From Atherix ibis (lineage: Eukaryota; Arthropoda; Insecta; Diptera; Athericidae): a stretch of DNA of 64,000 nt. Shown one piece after another: positions 56,333-64,000 of the stretch. The translations under genes were made by a program, and so were the position numbers. The stretch covers positions 89,597,270 to 89,661,269 of the forward strand of contig OY282607.1 of assembly GCA_958298945.1 (NCBI GenBank), given 5' to 3'. A model generated the notes under the pieces. The model was not told where the DNA came from. It saw only the letters and a program-made list of their open reading frames with translations, and made no database searches. The number at the start of each line of letters is the position of its first letter. Within the stretch, counting starts at the first letter, position 1.

Positions 56333-57948
56333 GGAAATTTAACTTCAGACTTCGCTGATTGTTAAGTATTGAAGTTTCAGTTGGTTTGCTTTGGGCAGGA
56401 TTTGTATTTTTATATTTTCTTCTAGTGGAAAGCTTACCAATAAAGATTTTGGAACTAATTAATAACAATTTTTTTCTAAACATTTTTATTGTCAATTTTT
56501 GCTGCAAATTTTGTAATACAAATTTCTACTGCAAATTTTTACCGAACATTTTTCCCGCAAATTGTTACTGAAAATTGTTACTGAAATTTTTTATTGAAAA
56601 TTTTTACAACAAATTTTTACTGCTAATTTTTACTTCAAATTTTTATTGTAAATTTTTACAAATAAAATTTTTTTTTAAATTTTTACTGAAATTTTTTACT
56701 GAAAATTTCTTTTTAAAATTTTTACTGACAATTTTTACTGCTAATTTTTATTGCAATTTTACTAATTTTCACTTCTAGTTTTTACTGCAAGTGTTGAGTC
56801 AAATTTTTACAGAAAATTTTTACAGAAAATTTTTACAGAAAATTTTTACTGAAAATTTTTACTGAAAATTTTTACTGAAAATTTTTACTGAAAATTTTTA
56901 CTGAAAATTTTTACTGAAAATTTTTACTGAAAATTTTTACTGAAAATTTTTACTGAAAATTTTTACTGAAAATTTTTACTGAAAATTTTTACTGAAAATT
57001 TTTACTGAAAATTTTTTACTGAAAATTTTTACTGAAAATTTTTACTGAAAATTTTTACTGAAAATTTTTACTGAAAATTTTTACTGAAAATTTTTACTGA
57101 AAATTTTTACTGAAAATTTTTACTGAAAATTTTTACTGAAAATTTTTACTGAAAATTTTTACTGAAAATTTTTACTGAAAATTTTTACTGAAAATTTTTA
57201 CTGAAAATTTTTACTGAAAATTTTTACTGAAAATTTTTACTGAAAATTTTTACTGAAAATTTTTACTGAAAATTTTTACTGAAAATTTTTACTGAAAATT
57301 TTTACTGAAAATTTTGACTGAAAATTTTTACTAAAAATTTTTATTTCAAATTTTTATTTCAAATTTTTATTGTAAATTTTTACAAAAATTTTTTTTGTTG
57401 AAAATTTTTACTGAAATTTTTTACTGAAAATTTTTATTTAAAATTTTTACTGAAAATTTTTACTGCTAATTTTTATTGCAATTTAACTAGTTTTCACTTC
57501 TAATTTTTACTGCAGGTGTTTCATTAAATGAATATTTTTACTGAATATTTTTACACCAAATTTATTTTGAAAATTTTTACTGCCAAGTTTTACTGAACAT
57601 TTTCATCGCAAATTGTTACCGATAATTTTTACTTCTAATTTTTACTTCAAATTTTTATTGTAAATTTTTACTGACAATTTTTACAGACAATTTTTACTGC
57701 AAATTTTTAGTAACAATTTCTACCGTAAATTTTTACTGCAAACTTTTATTGACAATTTTTACTAAAAATGTTTACTATAAATTTTTACCGCAAATTGTAT
57801 ACGACTGGAAGTTTTTGCTGGAAATTTTTACTGAACATTTTTACTATAGATTAGGAGAATTTAACTGCAGACTTTGCTGATTGTTAAGTATTGGCGTTTC
57901 AGTTGGTTTACTTAGGGGCAGAACTTGTATTTTCATATTTTTCTTGAG
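56333..57948. repeat. minisatellite between ~95-bp direct repeats
   Basis: Direct repeats 56333-56425 and 57853-57948 share TTAACTTCAGACTTCGCTGA, TTGTTAAGTATTGAAGTTTC, AGTTGGTTTGCTTTGGGCAG with few differences and enclose a 1.4-kb AAATTTTTACTG-type array. The arrangement implies a tandem unit of about 1.5 kb (95 bp plus array), or that the array expanded between duplicated flanks. Confidence 0.88.
56806..57325. repeat. near-perfect 13-bp array (ACTGAAAATTTTT)
   Basis: After three ACAGAAAATTTTT units, nearly forty head-to-tail copies of the 13-mer run with a single extra T near 57013 and one ACTG-to-GACTG type change near 57310. This homogeneous core contrasts with the diverged units on both sides, as expected for recent local expansion. 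Confidence 0.95.
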
Positions 57949-57951
57949 TAA

Positions 57952-58001
57952 TTTCAAAATTGTTTATTAAATTTTCATAAATTTAATAAACAATTTTGAA
58001 A
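57952..58001. repeat. perfect 23-bp palindrome, 4-base loop
   Basis: The left arm (57952-57974) starts TTTCAAAATTGTTTATTAAA and the right arm (57979-58001) ends TTTAATAAACAATTTTGAAA. They are fully complementary over 23 bp with TCAT between. It begins four bases after the right direct repeat of the minisatellite. Confidence 0.95.
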
Positions 58002-58004
58002 ACT

Positions 58005-60845
58005 TCCAGAGGCAAACTATTATTTTTGTATAGTCAAACTTAGCTTATTATCTAATAAACTTTTTTTTAAAAAAAAGCCTACTGAATTGTAAAATAATTT
58101 TATTAATAAATCGTAAAAATATTGTTAATAAAAATAAATATTATTGTGTATGCACTTCAAGTATAGTTCAAAAATACACTTAATATTTTGATTAAAGTCC
58201 TTTTCGTTATATGTACTTGCATTGGATTATATTCTGGTCGATTCTGACTCAATAAAACTTCACTAAATCCAACCCATCCAATTCTGATTCAATCGATTTA
58301 TAGCCAATTCGACTTATTGCATATCCATGCATTTATAACTATTTTATGATATCATTAAATACGATTGCAGTGTATTTTAGTTATGCTAGCAAGTGGCGGA
58401 ATTTATATGAGATCATGCAGAAGCAATGCATCCTTTGCTTGGTATCTAGAAATACTATCACGCATATGATAACTAAACATGTAGTTTGTTGTAAGACTGT
58501 AACTACTCATAGATGGCAATCTACTTACTAAAATTTTCTACTTTCTGACTGTTGGCTATAAAAATTACCCAAGTACAGTAGTCATAAGAAATTTATTAGT
58601 TATAAAATTATTATTGTTTTTGTCAAAAATAATAATTGAAATTCCTACACTATGAGTTTATCTAAAATTGAAAATTTCAGATCATCAAAGATACTATTTA
58701 AAATGTATTAAAGCTTTTTTTCTCTAATTTAATAAAATATCCAATTTATGCTACGGAAATTAATACTAAATTGAATATATTTGAAAAATAACTTTTTATT
58801 AAATTTTTTTATTTTCATAGGCCAATAATACGAAATTCATACTATATGGTTATTTTTTATGAATAAAAAAGCTTTTTCATAGTTATTTATAACTTTTTAG
58901 TATTTTACATCAACACATTTGTAGAAATCTATAAGTTATTTATAAGGTTTTAATATAAATAATCAACACATTTGTAGAAAGCTCTTACAATTTTATCATT
59001 ACATTATTTTATAATTACTAATAATGGCATTTTATAATTTAAATAAATTTTATCTTAACTATTATATTTATTACAAAGTTTTTAAATTACAGATCTTTAC
59101 TTTCTAAACTTTAAAATGGATTATCTGTTATATTCTGAAAAATATTTTTTTTTTTACGATTTTTCACAATTTATTTATATTTAATATTTAAATTATAATA
59201 AAATGATAACTTTTATTACCTTATAGATATTTTACGCATAATCTACTATATATAATATATGATGAAAAATTTAGTTATATTTGATTATATGAAATGCCTC
59301 CTCAGCATGATGTCTCGATGATTAATGCCCATTAAATTATGTACGAAACTCAAACGAAATTTATTATAAAAAAACGAGAGTCTAAAATATGAATACATAT
59401 CTAAATAGTCTTCCTTGTTCATATGTTATAAAGGAGTAAGTAAAATCAAAAATCCATTCTAAACAAGATAAATTCAATGTGGACTGATATGTTGCAATTG
59501 CCAACTTATCTGCTCTTAACATCTTTCTAGCCTTGTTAAGGCTAGCGTTTGAATTACTGAAAAATACTAGCCAGTCAGTCTACTAAGTTTGTATACAAAA
59601 TAAATGTTTATTCAATGGTAAAAAAACGACCAATAATTATTATATTAAAGGGAAAAAAAACAATTGTAGTGCAGCATACTGTGCATTACAAGACATCGCA
59701 TCGAGCAATAACTGTCAGTGGTTGTCCTAACCGCAAGTCTGAGAAGTCAGCTAACATTTGTGGTTAAAGTGGCCCATCTTGTATTAGCCGATGGCATCGG
59801 TAAGTTCTGATCCCCGCATAGCCATTTATAAATCATTGGTAAGATTTTTTAACAATGACAGTTAACAAGTTGCCAAGATGCTAAGTAAATGCTGGTTACA
59901 TCCAACATCGATCTATGGTTTTACGACCAATCCAACTCGATCGATTTCGTTTTTACCAAACGTTGCGGTCGTCAGAAATCAAATTGTGCACATCTAACAG
60001 GAAATCCTCCTTTTCCAAGGTGATAGGCAGTAGACAACTAAGTTTTACGGTTGTCTAGAAAACCATCACCAGTGGCCGAAAGTGGCATTCACCACAACTG
60101 TCTGCCCGTGTACAATTGCATCGATAGATGAGTATTGCTAGATACTTTGAGACCTCAAACTTGTCATTGAGAAAATTTGCCATCGATAATTTCTGAAAGT
60201 AAACTGTAACAACCAACGATGATGCTCAGACAAGATCTATCATTCAGATTAGAAAGCCTACAGAATATTTTTCCCTTCCGCCATTCATCATAAAATAAGT
60301 AGCTCCATCTCAAGGTAAGAAAGATACTTCCATTCCTATTACATTCCTTGGTTTTGTTGTTTTTCATTTTTTTTTTAAAAAAGAAGAACTAAATCAAATC
60401 TGGACTGAAGTCTTCAGTGAATAATAATAATGTGGGCTTGTGCTAAAATGATTTAAACGGAAATGTCAACACTTTTTATAAATACGATTGCTGAAATAAT
60501 TGACATATTAAATAAAATAGAAATTACAAGATAATATAATTTTTTTCATCTTTTTTTGGTAAGTCCCAATCTCACAACTTCGTAAAAATTTAATTTCCTT
60601 TCTTGACTTACCATTCCTTAAGTCGTTTGCGTACGATGCTATTTTTCATACATCTTTCCCTGCTAGATTCGCTACTTGTTTTGAAGCTGGTTAAGGCGCT
60701 AAAATTTGTGATTGTTTTTATGTGTGTTGGCTTTACAATACACTTTTTTAAATTTTGGATGTTTAGTTGGGAGAAATAACACTTGCATGCAAAGAATATA
60801 ATTCATTTTTACTTCGTTACATCTAACAGCGAAAATTGTGTGACA
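58005..60845. other. intergenic DNA, no gene recognised
   Basis: The stretch is AT-rich to 59450, then has normal complexity at 59480-60450 with no frame I recognise. A small perfect palindrome CTAGCCTTGTTAAGGCTAG lies at 59527-59545. The pair of blocks around ATCAACACATTTGTAGAAA near 58908 and 58960 is a short direct repeat. Confidence 0.5.
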
Positions 60846-60849
60846 TATA

Positions 60850-61756
60850 CTAGGTCTGTTCAAAAAGTATCGCGAATTTTAATTCCCGCCGGTTACGTAT
60901 ATTCGATTTTTGATTTTGTTTTTGTGGCGCTATGTTGATACTCATGTCTCTGACTTATGCCTACAAGTTCGGCCATTTTTAATGTTCAGTTAATTTTTGA
61001 CAGCTGCTTTGCTTGCACGCATTTTGGCTCCTCTTCGATTTTTGCCCATTTCAAAAAATGGTTAAAAAAATCTGTTTTGGGAACAAGAAAAAGTCACAGA
61101 CGCCAGATTTGGGGAATGCGGTGGCTGCGGCATTTTTAGTGTGTTGTTTTTGGCCAAAAATTCGCGCACAAGAAAGCAGGCGCGTGAGCAGGGGCGTTAT
61201 TATGGTGCAAAAGCCAATTTTTGTTCTTCCACAAATCCGGGCGTTTCTGGCGGATTTTTTTTCGCAACTTGCGTATAACTTGCAGGTAATATTCCTTATT
61301 GACCGTTCTACCTTGTGGCAAGAATTCATAATGCACCACACCCCTGCAATCGAAGAATACTGTAAGCAAAACCTTCACATTCGACCGAACTTTGCTCGTG
61401 CGGCCGCTTCCGTTCGAATGATTGAGCTTTATGTCCACGTCATAACTATAAACCCATGATTCGTCACCAGTTATGACCCTCTAAAGCAAATTTGGGTCGT
61501 CGCGGATAGAGTCCAACAGCTCCTTAGCAATGTCAATGCCATTCTGTTTTTGGTCAAAAATGGGCAGTAATCGAAGACGAGCCAAAACACGTGCAAGCAA
61601 AGCAGCTTTCAAAAATTAACTGAATATTCAAAATGGCCGAACTTGTCGAAATAAGTGAGAGACATGAGTGCCAACATAACGCCACAAAAAATCGAAAATC
61701 GGTTATATGTAACCCGCGGAAATTTAAAATCTGCGATACTTTTTGAACAGACCTCG
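60850..61756 (-). mobile_element. non-autonomous mariner with ~200-bp inverted ends (copy C)
   Basis: The element is flanked by TA (60848-60849, 61757-61758). Its inverted arms are 60850-61052 and 61555-61756, both derived from the 5' leader (GTATCGCGAATTTTAATTCC, TTGTGGCGCTATGTTGATAC, GTTCGGCCATTTTTAATGTT, CTGCTTTGCTTGCACGCATT). It shares with copy A the leader-to-FDQK join, the join after CDFFLFP and a short filler (CAGATT followed by TTTGATCCATTTTTTG-like sequence) before the inverted arm. It keeps the ~40 bp that copy A lost, so it is nearer the ancestral form. Confidence 0.88.
61075..61560 (-). pseudogene. mariner transposase core, HTH and C-terminus missing
   Basis: Minus strand: FDQKQNGIDI-like start fused to the leader, the first catalytic block around VITGDESWVYSYDVDIK, then LNHSNGSGRTSKVRSNVKVL, LTVFFDCRGVVHYEFLPQGR, TVNKEYYLQVIRKLRKKIRQ, KRPDLWKNKNWLLHHNNAPA, where the second catalytic Asp has become Asn (HHNN). 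A frame change leads to the third block near 61090-61115. The end is cut by the inverted arm. It could not be catalytic. The plus-strand frame 61013-61459 is antisense. Confidence 0.85.
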
Positions 61757-61759
61757 TAG

Positions 61760-62740
61760 AACCGGTTCTATGGCTAAAATCTTGCTTCGAAAGTAGTTGC
61801 GGAACAAACAGTGATCGTCATTTCTAGCATTGTGGTAAGGAAGCAAAAAAAAGAAGTATTGAAAATAGTGCCGTGTGAAGCGGGCTTAACTTATGTAATT
61901 GATTGGGAAATCATCAATTCCCCATGTAGTTGTTTATCTAATTTCCTATTAGATAATTGATAATTTTAAATTGATAATTTTAACATTTAATCAAATAAAG
62001 TAGAAAGTGATCAAATAATTGTGTTGATCTATTTCTTCTAGTAAAAAATTGGTAAAAGGATAAAAAGTTAAAGTGGTTCTTAAGCCTCTTGAAGCAAAAC
62101 GAATTTTAAGCTCTTATAATAAAAGACTTACCCTCAATTTGGGAAGCAATTACACGTTAGAGTGTGTTAGAGTGTATACCTATAAAAACTATTAGATTGA
62201 ATATATGACATCAGAAGAGATCTCCAACTGGGTAGACACTTTTTTGATGTGTAACATCTTAGCTCTCGGTATGTGGGACTAATTTCTGAAGTATGAAGAA
62301 GCGCGTGCTATTCAATTTATTATAGTATGATTTTTTGATGGGATCTATAGTTGGCGCTTTCATAGCTTTTGAAAAGAGTGAGAGAGATATATAGAAAGAG
62401 CGAAGGGGAAAAAGAGAAAAAGATACAGGCTATCAACGGTTCGGTCTACTAATCTTAGTCTTGAACAGAATGACGCATTGCCATGTAGATTTTCTATATA
62501 CAATATATTGTGAAATAATTATTTTTAATAATAAACAATTTCTGTAATTGATATTATAATATCAAATATTTTTAACAAAATTCGGGATTAATTCCTTTTT
62601 ATGTTAATCGATCCTTTTAAAATTGGTAAACAAAATATTAATAAATTAATTATAAAATAGATAATTTTCTAAAGAATAATAATTTTTTGAATCTATAAAA
62701 TTTTGTTTATTTCTTAAATTACAGAGATAGGTAAATCGTA
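61760..62740. other. intergenic DNA with GA-rich stretch
   Basis: A purine tract (GAGTGAGAGAGATATATAGA, AAGAGCGAAGGGGAAAAAGA) lies at 62378-62425 and could bind GAGA-type factors, which is inference. No gene is recognised. Confidence 0.5.
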
Positions 62741-62744
62741 ACTC

Positions 62745-63190
62745 CACTCAAAGTAACCTCAATTTCACAGCACGTACATCAAACTCAATCCTTTCATCGA
62801 TACCAACGGCTAAATATCGTTGTCAATCATGCAACTTTAAGATCTCCCTTATTAATATTTGATATGTGTTCATCAACATCATCAGCGTCTGTATTGAATA
62901 TACAATCTGAAGAAGTTCGTCCATATCCTTTTAAAGCAGCAGATAACTTGACCATTCGTAATTATCACAATCATAGAAAATACATCCAACGGTCAAGATG
63001 ATTTGAAAGCACAATTTTTAGGTAAAAAGCCACATAACAAAAAAACGTTGGATAACCGCCATCTTCTAATAAATGGCACCAACAGTAAATGTTGGTCTAA
63101 AATATCGGATCAGAAATGTCAAATCGTAAAGTTAGGCATCTGCCAACAACTCCAAATAATCGTCATTTGCTCAAAATTTTGCCTTTTACC
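62745..63190 (+). other. coding-like DNA, possible pogo-type transposase remnant (weak)
   Basis: A plus-strand frame open from about 62758 to 62997 reads with SSTSSASVLNIQSEEVRPYP, FKAADNLTIRNYHNHRK. In a second frame it continues STIIENTSNGQDDLKAQFLG-like residues with KKPHNKKTLDNRHLL. The PEDVRPxPKA...TIxTDTP-xK order of the pogo/Tigger linker is faintly recalled. No catalytic residues are present. It could also be a decayed host exon or unrelated. Confidence 0.25.
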
Positions 63191-63194
63191 TTCA

Positions 63195-63362
63195 ATTCGT
63201 AAAAATTTACGGCTGAGTGACTCAACAAATCACCATTTCCTGTCGTTTAAAAGCCTTGTGAATGATCCAAAAGTAAGAAAATTGGGTGCCATACGTGTTG
63301 AAGCCGAAAAACGTCGAACAGCATTTTTTCATGTGCGAACAGTGAAAAAAACGCTGTTATGA
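63195..63362 (+). pseudogene. mariner transposase fragment (HTH-linker)
   Basis: Reading with one frame change gives a second-HTH trace (STNHHFL-SFKSLVNDPKVRK), then the linker block MIQK-ENWVPYVLKPKNVEQH and FFMCEQ. It corresponds to the VTQQAISxRLKAxGMIQKQGNWVPYELKPRDVERRFFTCEQ segment. It ends at AAAAAACGCTGTTATGACTG, just before a second, longer copy begins. The 119-codon frame 63003-63362 only partly coincides with this relic. Confidence 0.65.
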
Positions 63363-63367
63363 CTGGC

Positions 63368-64000
63368 GATAAAAAGTTATGGTGAAGCTTGTATTATTGA
63401 AGAACGTGCCGCGAATAGTTCCAACACTACAGAAGTCATTTTGATATAGAAGGCAAGGAGCATTCTGGGCCGCTGAAAAAGTTTGAAGATGCAGAATTGG
63501 AGGCTTTATTGGATGAAGATCCATATCAAACGCAACAAGAAGTTGCAGATTTATTGGGAGTGACTCAACAACCCATTTCTCATCATTTAAAAACTTTGGA
63601 AATGATCCAAAAGCAAAAAATTTGGGTGTCATACGAGTTGAAGTCGAGAAACGTCGAACGGTGTTTTTTCACGTGCAAACAGCTGCTTCAACGGCAAACA
63701 ACCTAAGTGTTTTCTGCATCGTATTTTGGCTGATGGTAAAAAAAGGGATCTATTACCATAATCCAAAGTGCAGATAATCGTACAGACAACAACATCGACG
63801 GCCAAACCAAACATCCATGCCTCGAAGTTCATGCTATGTATTTTTTGGACCAGCATGAAACCATCGCAACAGCTCGCTTCCGAACACAACTAATACGTTT
63901 GAGCCAAGCAAAACACGCCTGCACGACAATGCTCGGACATTCTGCCCCATCCGGTATACTCTCCAAACAATTACCTCATCCGATTGATGACGCATGGCCC
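63368..64000 (+). pseudogene. mariner transposase relic running off the window
   Basis: The plus strand reads RE-FQHYRSHFDIEGKEHSG, KKFEDAELEALLDEDPYQTQ, the second HTH QEVADLLGVTQQPISHHLKT, linker IWVSYELKSRNVERCFFTCK, then LLQR. The first catalytic block is changed to ADGKKRD (normally TGDEKW). TSTAKPNIHASKFMLCIFW follows in another frame. A deletion joins HDNAR (second Asp) almost directly to LPHPVYSP, and the third Asp block is reduced to YSPNNYLIRLMTHG. It is inactive. It is the same general type as the 48.7-kb element but a different, more decayed lineage. The 3' end lies outside the window. Confidence 0.8.

Noticed and set aside
58346..58531. 61-codon Cys/Thr-containing frame
   Set aside because: No domain or supporting signal; its length is within chance for this DNA.

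Overview
The window is a stretch of AT-rich, gene-poor, repeat-rich animal DNA. It reads as intergenic or intronic DNA of an insect. The evidence is indirect: several different mariner lineages, jockey-type and other non-LTR reverse transcriptase relics, a Tc1 relic, a SINE-like element with a 5S-rRNA-like head, and long simple-sequence and minisatellite arrays. A fly is my best guess, but nothing here fixes the order. I found no convincing intact host protein gene, tRNA or rRNA gene. Almost every long reading frame is a transposon relic or a by-product of a low-complexity tract.

Layout, 1-27 kb: a mariner fragment and an antisense non-LTR relic (1-1.4 kb); a tandem array of ~155-bp units (3.5-4.5 kb) with lone relatives at 4.8, 14.4 and 16.0 kb; a non-autonomous mariner with both ends inverted (7.2-8.1 kb); a 1.5-kb CTT/CAT pyrimidine tract leading into a retroelement C-terminus (11-12.9 kb); a non-repetitive, motif-rich island (17.0-17.6 kb); four ~350-370-bp satellite units (18.1-19.6 kb); a jockey-type reverse transcriptase relic interrupted by an antisense transposase (19.6-21.3 kb); a Tc1 relic, a second jockey-type relic, a SINE-like element and a mariner in a row (23.1-25.5 kb).

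Layout, 27-45 kb: arrays of a 12-14-bp minisatellite (core AAATTTTTACTG) at 27.2-30.2 and 33.5-34.7 kb, one containing a 964-bp near-perfect duplication and the other bracketed by direct repeats of a retroelement tail. Two ~2.5-kb copies of one composite repeat follow (36.6-39.1 and 42.2-44.7 kb). Each has the order unique leader, CTT tract, unique spacer, ~155-bp satellite.

Layout, 45-64 kb: a nearly intact Mos1-related mariner (one frameshift, one stop, all three catalytic Asp codons present) fused tail-to-tail to half of an irritans-type mariner (48.7-50.7 kb); two more minisatellite arrays (52.4-54.5 and 56.3-57.9 kb), the second containing a near-perfect 13-bp array between ~95-bp direct repeats and followed by a 23-bp perfect palindrome; a second inverted-end mariner (60.8-61.8 kb); and two decayed mariner copies at the right edge.

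The most distinctive biology is structural. One is a mariner derivative that lost its DNA-binding N-terminus, gained an inverted copy of its own 5' end in place of its 3' end, and is present twice with the same joins. Another is the repeated physical association of retroelement tails, CTT tracts and satellites. A third is a set of long perfect hairpins, at least two of which look like products of template switching.
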